Source of the DNA: Thermoproteota archaeon
Lineage (GTDB): Archaea; Thermoproteota; Thermoprotei; Gearchaeales; Gearchaeaceae
Assembly: GCA_021324265.1 (NCBI GenBank)
Contig: JAJPJK010000007.1
Span: 1 to 45,527, forward strand
DNA: 45,527 bases
Direction: 5' to 3'
Below, piece after piece: positions 8,835 to 17,598 of the stretch. The notes under the pieces are model-generated. The model did no database searches, was not told the DNA's origin, and worked only from the letters and a program-made list of their open reading frames with translations. Position 1 is the stretch's first letter; every line of letters starts with the position of its first letter. The position numbers and the translations under genes are program-made.

Positions 8835-9614
8835 TTATCTACCTTTAAAGACGGGTTTTCTCTTTTCAATGAATGCCTTCATTCCCTCTTTAGCATCTTC
8901 AGTTGAAAGCAACAAGTAGAATAATCTTCTTTCATATTCGAGTCCTTCTTTTAAATTGGTTTCGAATGCTTTCCTAATGGAATCCTTGATGAATTCAACC
9001 GCAATTGGAGCTTTGCTGGCAATTTCTTTAGCTAGTTTTAAAGCTTCTTGCATGAGAAGTTCCTTGGGTACTACTTTATTCACGATTCCAAGCTCATAAG
9101 CCTCTTTGGCAGGTATAAACCTACCTGTCAAGCATACTTCCATAGCTTTTTGTTTCCCTATCAATCTAGCAAGTCTTTGAGTACCTCCAGCTCCAGGCAT
9201 AAGTCCAAGGTTTATTTCAGGCTGGCCGAACATCGCATCTTCTGAAGCGATGATCATATCGCAGCTCAATGCAAGTTCACATCCACCGCCTACTGCATAA
9301 CCTTGTATAGCTGCTATAACAGGTTTTTTAATATTTTCCATCATCTTTTCCCAAACCGCTAGAGGGCTCTTTTCTAGAGCTTCTATTGGGCTAAGGGTAG
9401 ACATCTCTTTAATATCAGCTCCAGCTGAGAAATGGTTAGAACCTGTTATTATCATAACTTTTATCCCTGGATCTTTTTCGAAACCTTCAATTGCGTCGAT
9501 GATTTCTTCGACGGTTTTCTTATTTAATGCATTGAGTTGTGCTGGTCTGTTTATTTTTACTATTCCTACTTCTTCAACGCGTTCTACCATTATATTTTCG
9601 TATTTTTTCTCCAT
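8835..9614 (-). CDS. Enoyl-CoA hydratase (crotonase)
   Basis: Adds water to 2-enoyl-CoA. The 259-residue protein has both catalytic glutamates in context: Glu113 in GGGCELALSCD and Glu133 in FGQPEINLGLMPGAGGTQRL, with the oxyanion-hole segment FSAGADIKEM. It closely resembles short-chain crotonase (crotonyl-CoA or 3-hydroxypropionyl-CoA type). It lies 24 bp downstream of meaB on the same strand. With the PaaG-like isomerase and thiolase it makes a short beta-oxidation segment. No acyl-CoA dehydrogenase or 3-hydroxyacyl-CoA dehydrogenase is in the window. Confidence 0.92.
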   Translation of the reverse strand: MEKKYENIMVERVEEVGIVKINRPAQLNALNKKTVEEIIDAIEGFEKDPGIKVMIITGSNHFSAGADIKEMSTLSPIEALEKSPLAVWEKMMENIKKPVIAAIQGYAVGGGCELALSCDMIIASEDAMFGQPEINLGLMPGAGGTQRLARLIGKQKAMEVCLTGRFIPAKEAYELGIVNKVVPKELLMQEALKLAKEIASKAPIAVEFIKDSIRKAFETNLKEGLEYERRLFYLLLSTEDAKEGMKAFIEKRKPVFKGR

Positions 9615-9638
9615 AGCCTAAGAAATCTAGCTTCGTTC

Positions 9639-10583
9639 TTAAGCTTTATGTAAGCTATCTTTGAATTCTTCTATAACATTTTTTGCGGCCTTGTATCTCG
9701 ATATCTTTCCTTGATATACTTCTTCTGTGATTTTTTCAAGTTCTTGTTCTTTATTCTTTACGAAATCGTCCAAAAGTTTCAAGAAGTAGGAATTGAGATC
9801 TTCAATAATGCTACTTTTTATCTTCAGCTTTCTTCTTTTATCCAATTCACCACTTTTGGAATATTCATCCCAAATGTTTATTAGCGAATCGTATAACTCC
9901 TTTATTCCTTCATTGTATAATGCAGAGGTATATACGATCCTCTTGTCTTTCCCCATAATCGTCCTTAATGTAACACCCGTTATCTTATTCCTATCCAAAT
10001 CTCCTTTGTTTATTACATAGATGTCAGCAATTTCCATGAGGCCTGCTTTGAGCGCTTGTATTTCATCTCCCGAGTATGGCATTAAAATAACCGCAACTAT
10101 GTCTGCCTTCTTAAATATTTCTGTCTCGATCTGACCTGCACCCACAGTTTCGATAAATATTATATCTTTACCGCTAGCTTCAAGAATAAGAACAGCCTCA
10201 TCTATAGCCCTTGAAAGACCACCAGTCCATCCTCTTGTTGCTAGGCTACGTGCATATACCTTTGGATCAGATACCTCTTCGATCATCCTTACTCTGTTTC
10301 CCAATAGTGCTCCGCCAGAAATAGGGCTTGAAGGATCAACGAGCAGAACTCCTACATTATGATTCCTATTTATGGCCTCTTTGACCAACTTTGATATTAG
10401 TGTACTTTTACCTACTCCCGGAGGTCCTGTAATTCCTATTATTTTTGCCTTGCCAGAATATTCTTCAAAATCTTCAAGAATCTCATAAATGTTGGTATAT
10501 CCTTCTTCTATCATAGTTATGGCTTTAGCTATATATCTTCTATCGCCATGTAGGATTCCTTCTTTAATTTGTTCTAAATCCAC
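9639..10583 (-). CDS. meaB: Acyl-CoA mutase chaperone GTPase (MeaB/ArgK)
   Basis: A G3E-family GTPase that gates B12 loading and repairs B12-dependent acyl-CoA mutases. The 314-residue protein has the P-loop GPPGVGKS (residues 53-60), the switch region with ETVGAGQ, and the guanine motif NKGD (192-195) followed by L. The start is GTG. It is divergent from the mutase large subunit across 39 bp, so partner and chaperone probably share a control region. It heads a minus-strand run that also encodes crotonases and thiolase. Confidence 0.94.
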   Translation of the reverse strand: MDLEQIKEGILHGDRRYIAKAITMIEEGYTNIYEILEDFEEYSGKAKIIGITGPPGVGKSTLISKLVKEAINRNHNVGVLLVDPSSPISGGALLGNRVRMIEEVSDPKVYARSLATRGWTGGLSRAIDEAVLILEASGKDIIFIETVGAGQIETEIFKKADIVAVILMPYSGDEIQALKAGLMEIADIYVINKGDLDRNKITGVTLRTIMGKDKRIVYTSALYNEGIKELYDSLINIWDEYSKSGELDKRRKLKIKSSIIEDLNSYFLKLLDDFVKNKEQELEKITEEVYQGKISRYKAAKNVIEEFKDSLHKA

Positions 10584-10622
10584 GATGATTAAGATAGATT
10601 TTAATTCTTTTAAAAATAAAAT

Positions 10623-12407
10623 ATGCTCGTGATTACGAGTTCAGATCTCTTAAAAGATTTCCCAAAGGGATATTGGAAGAGGAAGCTCGAGGAGAAAATA
10701 TCCAAGAGAAATAGAATTTCTGGGCTCTATAATAAGGAAGAGATTGAAAAATTAGGTGATGCTGAGTATAGATGGAGAAGCGAAGTTTATGAGCCTTGGA
10801 TAAAGGAGAAACCCGAAAGGAAATCGAAATTTGAAACTGCTTCTGGAATAGAACTGAAACCTATCTATACGCCTTATGATATAAAGCACATTGATTATCT
10901 TGAAGATCTCAACTTCCCTGGCTGTTATCCTTACACTCGAGGTGTCTATCCTTCAATGTACAGGGGAAGACTTTGGACAATAAGGGAATTTAGTGGTTTC
11001 GGTACGCCGGAAGATACTAATAAGAGACTCAAGTTCCTATTGGAGCATGGAGAAACAGGGTTGAGTATAGCGTTCGATATGCCAACACTTTACGGATACG
11101 ATTCTGATTCGCCTAGAGCGTTTGGAGAAGTAGGTAAGATGGGTGTTTCTGTTAGTTCTTTGCAAGATATGGAAGCACTCTTTAAAGATATTCCACTTGA
11201 TCAAGTCACTACTTCAATGACTATAAATGCACCAGCTATTGTCCTATTGGCTTTATATATTGCAGTGGCTGAAAAACAAGGGGTGCCCATTCATAGACTT
11301 AGCGGTACAATACAAAACGATATTTTGAAAGAGTACATTGCTCAGAAGGAATGGGCATTTCCGCCTGAAGCTCATCTTAGAATAATAAGGGATATGATGG
11401 AATTTTGCAGCAAGAACATGCCTAAGTGGAATTATATCAGTATAAGCGGGTATCATATCAGAGAAGCAGGAGCCAACGCTATTCAAGAACTTGCTTTCAC
11501 TCTTATGGATGGCTTTACATATGTCGAGCTTGGCATGAGTGCAGGCTTAGATCCTAACGAATTCGCCACGAGATTATCTTTCTTTTTCAATTCCACTATG
11601 GATTTCTTTGAAGAAATCGCAAAATTCAGGGCTGCTAGAAGAATATGGGCAACCGTACTTAAGGAAAGATATGGGGTTAAGAATCCGCGTGCATTATTAT
11701 TGAGATTTCACACTCAAACAAGTGGAGCATCTTTAACTTGGCAGCAACCATTAAATAATATTGTTAGGACAGCAATTGAGGCATTAGCTGCTGTACTTGG
11801 GGGCACTCAAAGCCTTCACACCAATTCCTACGATGAAGCTCTATGTTTGCCAACAGAAGAGGCGGTAGTTGTAGCTGTTAGAACGCAGCAAATTATAGCT
11901 CACGAAACAAATGTTGCAAGTGTTATTGATCCTTTGGCTGGTTCTTATTACGTAGAGTGGTTGACTGATAAGCTTGAAGAAGAGGCTTATAGATATTTTG
12001 ATAAGATCGAAGAACTAGGCGGAATGGTCGAGGCGATAAAGAAGGGTTATCCACAAAAGGAAATTATTGAAAACGCGTATCGCCAAGCCATGAAAGTAGA
12101 GAATAAGGAAGATATCATTGTAGGCGTAAATGAATATATTGCGAAGGATGAAAGAATTGTGAATGTTTTTAAGACGAATCCTGAAGTGGAGAAGAAGCAG
12201 AGGGAAAGAATACAGAAACTGAAGCAAAGTAGGGATAACAAAAAAGTGAAGGAGGCATTGGAGGAAGTTAGAAGAGCCTTTGAAGATCCTTCAATTAATC
12301 TTATGTATCCCATTTTAAAGGCTGTTAAAGCTTATGCTACGCTACAGGAAATAATGGATATAGGAAGGGAAGTATATGGAACGTGGAAGGAACCTTCAAT
12401 ACTTTAG
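10623..12407 (+). CDS. B12-dependent acyl-CoA mutase large subunit, isobutyryl-CoA mutase-type active site
   Basis: A 594-residue catalytic subunit of the methylmalonyl-CoA mutase family, without a fused B12 domain (the small subunit follows). The fold is clear from [40 protein letters not shown] and [12 protein letters not shown]. Two substrate-specifying residues differ from true methylmalonyl-CoA mutase: Tyr89 (P. shermanii numbering) is Phe123 in IREFSGFG, and Arg207 is Gln241 in EYIAQKEW. The spacing of 118 residues is identical. Phe/Gln is the established signature of isobutyryl-CoA mutase, whose split IcmA/IcmB architecture also matches. Automatic annotation would probably say methylmalonyl-CoA mutase; the residues favour isobutyryl-CoA/butyryl-CoA interconversion. 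Confidence 0.9.
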   Translation: MLVITSSDLLKDFPKGYWKRKLEEKISKRNRISGLYNKEEIEKLGDAEYRWRSEVYEPWIKEKPERKSKFETASGIELKPIYTPYDIKHIDYLEDLNFPGCYPYTRGVYPSMYRGRLWTIREFSGFGTPEDTNKRLKFLLEHGETGLSIAFDMPTLYGYDSDSPRAFGEVGKMGVSVSSLQDMEALFKDIPLDQVTTSMTINAPAIVLLALYIAVAEKQGVPIHRLSGTIQNDILKEYIAQKEWAFPPEAHLRIIRDMMEFCSKNMPKWNYISISGYHIREAGANAIQELAFTLMDGFTYVELGMSAGLDPNEFATRLSFFFNSTMDFFEEIAKFRAARRIWATVLKERYGVKNPRALLLRFHTQTSGASLTWQQPLNNIVRTAIEALAAVLGGTQSLHTNSYDEALCLPTEEAVVVAVRTQQIIAHETNVASVIDPLAGSYYVEWLTDKLEEEAYRYFDKIEELGGMVEAIKKGYPQKEIIENAYRQAMKVENKEDIIVGVNEYIAKDERIVNVFKTNPEVEKKQRERIQKLKQSRDNKKVKEALEEVRRAFEDPSINLMYPILKAVKAYATLQEIMDIGREVYGTWKEPSIL

Positions 12408-12846
12408 GGAAGTAATAAATAAGCTTCCTAAGCGAATAAAGGTACTCGTAGCTAAGCCTGGCTTAGATGCCCATGATAGAGGTGTCCATGTTTTGATGCG
12501 CTACTTCAGGGATGTAGGTTTTGAGGTAGTTTATTCAGGTATACTTGCAACTGTTGATGAAATCGTTCAAACAGCGATTGATGAGGATGTCGATGTAATC
12601 GCACTTAGTTCAATGAACGGTGCCCATATGGTTCACTTTCCTGCAGTTATAGAAAAACTAAGGGAGAAAGGTGCCAACGATATAATCGTCGTAGGAGGGG
12701 GAATAATACCTGATGAAGATAAACCTAAACTAGAAGCCATAGGTGTTACGGGCAACTATGGTCCGGGTACACCATTGGAAACGATAGTGTCTCACATTCT
12801 TGATAGATTACTAAGAGAAAAATTCAAAATAGACTCTAAAGTTTAG
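12376..12846 (+). CDS. Acyl-CoA mutase small (cobalamin-binding) subunit
   Basis: A 156-residue B12-binding Rossmann-like subunit that partners the preceding mutase. It has the base-off/His-on motif DAHDRG with His33 as lower cobalt ligand, followed by SSMNGAHM and [11 protein letters not shown], which line the nucleotide-tail pocket. It overlaps the large-subunit gene by 32 bp. The purine-rich GGAAGGGAAG just upstream of the ATG may serve as ribosome binding site and supports this start. Its 3' end overlaps the convergent citrate synthase gene by 11 bp. Confidence 0.94.
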   Translation: MERGRNLQYFREVINKLPKRIKVLVAKPGLDAHDRGVHVLMRYFRDVGFEVVYSGILATVDEIVQTAIDEDVDVIALSSMNGAHMVHFPAVIEKLREKGANDIIVVGGGIIPDEDKPKLEAIGVTGNYGPGTPLETIVSHILDRLLREKFKIDSKV

Positions 12847-13990
12847 AAAGCCAATTCCTTTTATAGGGAAAATTGAGACCCCTTGGGCCTACATAGTCGG
12901 CTTTTGGTCTTATTATTTTATTTTCCTGAACCTGCTCAATATAATGAGCAGCCCAACCAACAACTCTTGACAAAGCGAACAAAGGCGTGTAAAGTGGGAT
13001 ATCCAAATCCAGTGTATAGTAAATGGGGCCTATCCAGAAATCTACATTGGCAGGAATCTTTCTTTCCCTCCACATGACCTCTTCGAACTTTAGCATTATC
13101 TTATACATATTCAGGTATTGCGGTTTTTTCTCTAATATTTTGGCGAAGATTTTTTTCGCTACAGCTGTTCTAGGATCCAATTTTTTGTAAACTCTGTGAC
13201 CAAACCCCATAACTTTTTCTTTTTTAGCCAATGTTTCCATGATATATCTTTCGGCATCATTTTCATCCTTTATTTTGAGTAACATTTCAGTTGCTTTTTC
13301 GTTAGCTCCTCCATGCAGAGGCCCTTTCAAAGCACCTAATCCAGCTGAAATCGCTGAGTAAATGTCTGAAAGTGTTGATCCTACACATCTCGTGGTGAAA
13401 GTTGAAGCGTTGAAATCATGATCCATATAAAGTATCATAGTGATATCAAATATTCTAGAAGAAAAATTATCCGGAACTTCACCTTTGAGCATGTAGAGGA
13501 AATTTTCGGAATGACCTAAGTCATATCTGGGCTTGATAGGCTCTTTATTCTTAAATATTATTCTATATCCATTAGCGGTTATAGTTGCAAGTTTAGATAT
13601 TATCTTTATTGCTCTTAAAATAAGGTCATCATAACTTTGGCTGTACCATTTTTCATCATAAGCCATTAGTAATTCGAGCCCTATCCGTTGGACATCTATA
13701 GGTGTTAGATATTTTCCTTTAAGTTTAATGAAAATTTCAAATATTTCATCCGGAACATCTCTTTCTCGTTTTAGCTTAGATATAAAATCACCTAATTCAT
13801 CTTCATTCGGTAATTTTCCCTTCAATATAAGATAAGCTGTTTCTTCGAAAAAAGAATTCTCAGCAAGATCACCTATTTCATAACCTCTATAGATCAATTC
13901 GCCTTCAGGGTCGCTTACAGATATAGAAGACTTGTCTACAATGACGTTTTCAAGACCCTTTGGAACACGGACGTATTCTATTCTCTCCAT
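12836..13990 (-). CDS. Citrate synthase / 2-methylcitrate synthase
   Basis: Condenses oxaloacetate with acetyl-CoA or propionyl-CoA. The 384-residue protein carries the active-site residues His191 (MDHDFNAS), His226 (GPLHGGANE), His265 (GFGHRVYK) and Asp317 (PANVDFW). Length and residue positions resemble archaeal citrate synthases such as that of Thermoplasma. It lies 16 bp downstream of prpB on the same strand, so context favours methylcitrate synthase, though archaeal enzymes often accept both acyl-CoAs. Residues alone do not settle the substrate. Confidence 0.92.
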   Translation of the reverse strand: MERIEYVRVPKGLENVIVDKSSISVSDPEGELIYRGYEIGDLAENSFFEETAYLILKGKLPNEDELGDFISKLKRERDVPDEIFEIFIKLKGKYLTPIDVQRIGLELLMAYDEKWYSQSYDDLILRAIKIISKLATITANGYRIIFKNKEPIKPRYDLGHSENFLYMLKGEVPDNFSSRIFDITMILYMDHDFNASTFTTRCVGSTLSDIYSAISAGLGALKGPLHGGANEKATEMLLKIKDENDAERYIMETLAKKEKVMGFGHRVYKKLDPRTAVAKKIFAKILEKKPQYLNMYKIMLKFEEVMWRERKIPANVDFWIGPIYYTLDLDIPLYTPLFALSRVVGWAAHYIEQVQENKIIRPKADYVGPRGLNFPYKRNWLSKL

Positions 13991-14006
13991 ACATCTAAAC
14001 TTAACT

Positions 14007-14873
14007 TCATTTCATATTAAAACTTGAATTTGCAACTTTCTTATCCAATTCAATGTATCTTTCATATCCAATCAATTCATAAAATTCCTTTCTAGTCATC
14101 ATTTTAGATAGAAAGTCTTTTTGAGTACCCTTATCTTTAATTTCTCTTAAAACCTCCTTCATAGCGAAAAGAGAGGCCCTTAATAGCGTTACTGGGAACA
14201 AAACTATATCATAGCCTGCACTTCTGAATTCTTCAAGCGTTAAATAAGGTGTTTTACCAAACTCAGTCATATTTGCTATTAAGGGGGCTTTCACTTCTTT
14301 GGCAAACTTCTTGAATTCATCCAAGCTTTCTAAAGCTTCTGGAAATATCACGTCTGCTCCAGCTTCAAGGTAAAGTTTTGCTCTCTCTATAGCAGAATCG
14401 ATTCCCTCGACAGTTCTTGCATCGGTTCTTGCAATTATCAAGAAGTCATCTCCTTTTCTAGCATGCAGTGCCATCTTTATCTTTTTTATCATCTCTTCAA
14501 CATTTACAAGCTGTTTATCTTCAAGGTGTCCACATTTTTTAGGCATTACTTGATCTTCTATTTGAATTGCATTCGCGCCTGCAGCTTCAAGCTCCTTTAC
14601 TGTTCTATATACGTTTATTGCTTCTCCATAACCTGTATCTACGTCTACAATTATTGGAAGATTTGAAACCATTCTTATCTCCTCTACCAAACGCTTAACC
14701 TCTGTGAGTGTTATGATTCCTAGATCTGGTAAAGCCATGCTGCCTGAGAAAGCAGCACCTGAAAGATATAGAATTTCGAAGCCTAACTTTTGGCATAACA
14801 ATGCAGATATTCCGTTAAATACTCCTATAGCTGGCCTTGCTTTCTTATCTAATAGCTTTCTAAGCTCATTCAT
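14007..14873 (-). CDS. prpB: 2-Methylisocitrate lyase
   Basis: Splits 2-methylisocitrate into pyruvate and succinate, the last step of the methylcitrate cycle. The 288-residue PEP mutase/isocitrate lyase family protein has the metal motif DVDTGYGE (residues 77-84), the catalytic PKKCGH with Cys114, and NMTEFGKTP, which is typical of PrpB rather than isocitrate lyase. Its length also fits PrpB (about 290-300). It overlaps prpD by 4 bp (ATGA) and is followed 16 bp later by the citrate/methylcitrate synthase gene. Confidence 0.92.
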   Translation of the reverse strand: MNELRKLLDKKARPAIGVFNGISALLCQKLGFEILYLSGAAFSGSMALPDLGIITLTEVKRLVEEIRMVSNLPIIVDVDTGYGEAINVYRTVKELEAAGANAIQIEDQVMPKKCGHLEDKQLVNVEEMIKKIKMALHARKGDDFLIIARTDARTVEGIDSAIERAKLYLEAGADVIFPEALESLDEFKKFAKEVKAPLIANMTEFGKTPYLTLEEFRSAGYDIVLFPVTLLRASLFAMKEVLREIKDKGTQKDFLSKMMTRKEFYELIGYERYIELDKKVANSSFNMK

Positions 14874-16207
14874 TTATACGTCAGAGCCTCTACGACATCA
14901 CTTATGCTCTTGTCTTCGATGTTTCTCAATTCATTTAGTATTGTTTTGGTTCTTTCACCTAACAGTGGTTTTGTCATTTTCATGAACTTTGTATTCAACT
15001 CTTCTTCAGTAAGCGGATTTCTGTAATGTCCTTTTGGATAAATTATCTCATCCTCTACTTTTTGCCCATCACTTGTTACAACCTTGATTTTTGCAGGGCA
15101 ACCTTGGGGATACATCTTATCGAGCTCATCATCGACATAGATCCTAATTTTTTTCATAAGAGACTTCACCTTAGGATTGAATAAGTCATAGTAAGAATCG
15201 ACCTCTATCTTGCCGTTTGCAAGAATATATGCTACAATAAAGGGCAAGCTGTGATCTGCAGTCTCTTTGGTTTTAGGATCCCATTTCTCTGGATCCTTGA
15301 CTATTATATTATATGATACTTTGAAAGTCCCAATCTCTATGCTCTCTATTTTATTGACATCGATTTTATCTCTTATTTTGAAAGCGACTTCTGCAGCCCC
15401 CATGGAATGATACTCAACAGGATAATTCTTTATGCTCGTTTCCAAGATCTTATTATCTAACTCTAAATCCAGTTCAAATTCACCAGAGACCTGCTTGAAA
15501 AATCCTCTTTCTCCTTCAAAGACAGGCGAGGGCCCTGTTATTCCTTGTTCTGCAAGCAGAGAGTAAAAAGTTGCGTTTCTTACTGCATTAGGAGAGCTTA
15601 GACCTTTCCACATGCTAAGTTCTCCTATTCTTGTTTGCCTTAGCGTTATAACGTTTGAGGCCGTTAAATTTATTGCCTGTGTCAGTTTTTGAGCATCCAA
15701 GTCTAGCAATTTACCAATGCCTGCTGTTGCTCCTATTGCTATATAAGATACATGGTCCCATCCTCTTTCTCTAATGCTTGATGCATCAGCAAGTTTACAT
15801 ATTAGCTCATATGCTAGGGCTAAAGCTGTTATTAGATCTTTTCCTGTTTTGTTCTTGGCTTCTGCAATAGCGATTAGACCTGCGATGCAATCACTTGGAT
15901 GCAGGGCCTCTTTTGAAAGATATGTATCATTATAATCATAGAATCTCGTCATAGAAGAATTCACAAATGCTGCATAATCTAGTGTGGTTTTTTTTCCGAG
16001 ACCCCATATTCTTGCATCTCTTTCAGATCTCGTATTCTCAACGACCTTTCGAACCATCTTAATGGTTTCTTCTTCAAGTGCAGGAAGTGCTACTGAAAAG
16101 GTATCAATTATTCGTCTTTTAGCCTCATTAACCACTTCTGGTCTTAGATCATCGTATTCTAAAGATAATACGAAGTCTGCTATTCTCCTGGCAAGTTGGT
16201 CAGTCAT
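14870..16207 (-). CDS. prpD: 2-Methylcitrate dehydratase, MmgE/PrpD family
   Basis: Dehydrates 2-methylcitrate towards 2-methylaconitate. The 445-residue protein shows family segments: RFYDYNDTYLSKEALHPSDC near residue 90, YELICKLADAS, GLSSPNAVRNA, FEGERGFF, YPVEYHSMGAAE and ETADHSLPF. It is the first gene of the operon prpD-prpB-synthase and overlaps prpB by 4 bp. The upstream AT-rich region on this strand (about 16216-16240) contains TTTAAATA and TTTTAATT boxes that could be the promoter. A related role in cis-aconitate chemistry cannot be excluded, but the operon supports propionyl-CoA use. Confidence 0.9.
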   Translation of the reverse strand: MTDQLARRIADFVLSLEYDDLRPEVVNEAKRRIIDTFSVALPALEEETIKMVRKVVENTRSERDARIWGLGKKTTLDYAAFVNSSMTRFYDYNDTYLSKEALHPSDCIAGLIAIAEAKNKTGKDLITALALAYELICKLADASSIRERGWDHVSYIAIGATAGIGKLLDLDAQKLTQAINLTASNVITLRQTRIGELSMWKGLSSPNAVRNATFYSLLAEQGITGPSPVFEGERGFFKQVSGEFELDLELDNKILETSIKNYPVEYHSMGAAEVAFKIRDKIDVNKIESIEIGTFKVSYNIIVKDPEKWDPKTKETADHSLPFIVAYILANGKIEVDSYYDLFNPKVKSLMKKIRIYVDDELDKMYPQGCPAKIKVVTSDGQKVEDEIIYPKGHYRNPLTEEELNTKFMKMTKPLLGERTKTILNELRNIEDKSISDVVEALTYK

Positions 16208-16295
16208 ATCATTACATATTTAAACAAGAATTAAAACTTCTGAGTACTTCATTTTTATTGATTATTTTAATAATATTTATTAGCACTGAATCAGC

Positions 16296-16841
16296 ATGGA
16301 AGCCATTGCTGTAAAATCAAAGGAGGAGGCCATTAAGAGGGAGAAAAGAAAGGCCATACTTCTCGTGGGAAAAGGGAATCCTCCCAAGGATTATCCTAAA
16401 GAAAAATTTCTTGAGTATATAAAATTAAAGTTTAATCTGGAAAAAATCGACGAAGCTAGTAGGAAGAGGTTTGAAGAGCTAGATCAAGAAATAAAAAAAT
16501 GGCCAAGGAATGCAAATAATGATCCTTCATATTTTAACATTGTCAATCTTTGTGAAGAACTCAGATATGCCCTCGGATTCGTGACAGATTTCGCTTTTGA
16601 GAATTATTGCTCCCCTACATTATCTGAGGCGATTTATGATTTAATATCGAGAGGTTTTTATTCAATAATAGTAGTACCTATCGATTATTTGTTAGGTCTG
16701 GAAAAAGAATCTATGGAAGAAATAGATAGGATCAAAAGTCAAAGTTCTGTAGAAATTATGATTGCATGGCCTTATAAAATAGGCCTTCAAGCTGATTTCA
16801 TAGCTACACATATCTTGTCATTTATTAGGAAAAGTTTCTGA
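16296..16841 (+). CDS. CbiX/SirB-like class II chelatase-fold protein lacking both metal-site histidines
   Basis: A 181-residue protein resembling the archaeal CbiX-related family: LLVGKGNPPKDYPKEKF near the N-terminus, then KKWPRNANNDP, CSPTLSEAIYDL, IIVVPIDYLL and MIAWPYKIG near the end. Functional CbiX/SirB enzymes insert Co2+ or Fe2+ into sirohydrochlorin using a His in the first loop (VGHG) and a second in the GGxH loop. Here these read VGKG and LLGLEKES, so both histidines are gone. It may be a non-chelatase paralogue. An AT-rich TATA-like region (about 16265-16281) precedes the ATG, and the gene is divergent from prpD across 88 bp. Confidence 0.5.
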   Translation: MEAIAVKSKEEAIKREKRKAILLVGKGNPPKDYPKEKFLEYIKLKFNLEKIDEASRKRFEELDQEIKKWPRNANNDPSYFNIVNLCEELRYALGFVTDFAFENYCSPTLSEAIYDLISRGFYSIIVVPIDYLLGLEKESMEEIDRIKSQSSVEIMIAWPYKIGLQADFIATHILSFIRKSF

Positions 16842-16894
16842 ATTTTTCATGGAAAATTTTAATCTATTTTTTGGATTTTCATGGGTTATTTTTT

Positions 16895-16904
16895 CTTATA
16901 TACT
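16895..16904 (+). promoter_or_regulatory. TATA box of the ESCRT-III gene
   Basis: CTTATATACT is centred 27 bp upstream of the ATG at 16926. This supports that start over the ATG at 16881, which lies upstream of the box. Confidence 0.55.
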
Positions 16905-16925
16905 AAACTTGGTAATCTCAACAGA

Positions 16926-17567
16926 ATGTCTAGGCTAGAAAAAGAGTGGGATAGGCCTTTAAAAGAACCTGTATCAGAGAGAATAAAAGAAGCAGTGCAA
17001 CCTAGTACTCCATTGAAACAAAGGATATTCCAAGTAATTCACAGATTAAAGCTCCAATCAAGTAAACTCGATATACTCGCTGAAAAATTGAGGGATAAAG
17101 ATAGGCGTCTATTTGAAAAGGTAATCGATAGCTATGTAAAGCACGATATGGATAAGGCTAAGATATTCGCCAATGAAACCGCGAATACTAGAAAAGCTCT
17201 CAAGCTCGTCGAGAACTGTAAATCTGCACTTGAATCAGTAGTGCTAAGACTTGAAACTGTTGAATCTGTTGGTGATGTAGCCGTTGCAATAAGCGGCGCA
17301 ATAAGTGTAATACAATCCGTAAGAGGTAGGTTGAGTGGCATATTCCCAGAGCTAGATAAAGAATTGGTCGCAATAAACGAGAATCTCTCAGGTCTACTCT
17401 ATGAAACAGCAGGTCCGGAGGGTATGATAGGAGGCTTCGAAGTAACAACTGAAGAATCTGATGCAATAATGAAGGAAGCTATGAGCGTAGCAGAATCCAG
17501 AGCTAAAGAAAAGTTCTCTGAGATACCACTCGGCACATCCTTAAACGTAGAGCAAAAACAGAGCTAA
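16926..17567 (+). CDS. ESCRT-III/Snf7-family protein (CdvB-like)
   Basis: A 213-residue coiled-coil protein of the archaeal ESCRT-III family, which forms membrane-remodelling filaments in cell division and vesicle release. It has the expected basic helical N-terminal region (PLKQRIFQVIHRLKLQSSKL), conserved ARAN-type helix (HDMDKAKIFANETANTRKAL), and SAISVIQSVRG, GIFPELDKELVAI and FEVTTEES further on. The C-terminal AKEKFSEIPLG may be a short Vps4-binding (MIM-like) tail. There is no winged-helix extension, so it resembles CdvB paralogues more than CdvB itself. No cdvA or cdvC is nearby. It is followed within 31 bp by the NfeD-stomatin genes. Confidence 0.85.
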   Translation: MSRLEKEWDRPLKEPVSERIKEAVQPSTPLKQRIFQVIHRLKLQSSKLDILAEKLRDKDRRLFEKVIDSYVKHDMDKAKIFANETANTRKALKLVENCKSALESVVLRLETVESVGDVAVAISGAISVIQSVRGRLSGIFPELDKELVAINENLSGLLYETAGPEGMIGGFEVTTEESDAIMKEAMSVAESRAKEKFSEIPLGTSLNVEQKQS

Positions 17568-17598
17568 CAATTTTATTTTATTAAATTATTTTCTTTTT

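Noticed and set aside
8807-8869. ATG at 8869 as start of the small gene between the crotonases
   Set aside because: It would overlap the upstream crotonase by 35 bp, and the extra residues are read from the crotonase C-terminal codons in another frame. The GTG at 8806 avoids this, though certainty is moderate.
7703-9614. Phenylacetate degradation cluster
   Set aside because: Only a PaaG-like isomerase, a crotonase and a thiolase are present; no PaaABCDE, PaaK or PaaZ homologue is in the window.
12015-12313. Two minus-strand frames inside the mutase gene
   Set aside because: They are shadows of a well-conserved coding region, rich in Phe/Leu/Ser as expected from antisense of acidic/lysine-rich helices.
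16881-16925. Longer ESCRT-III N-terminus from 16881
   Set aside because: A TATA box lies inside that stretch and the conserved protein begins at the ATG at 16926.
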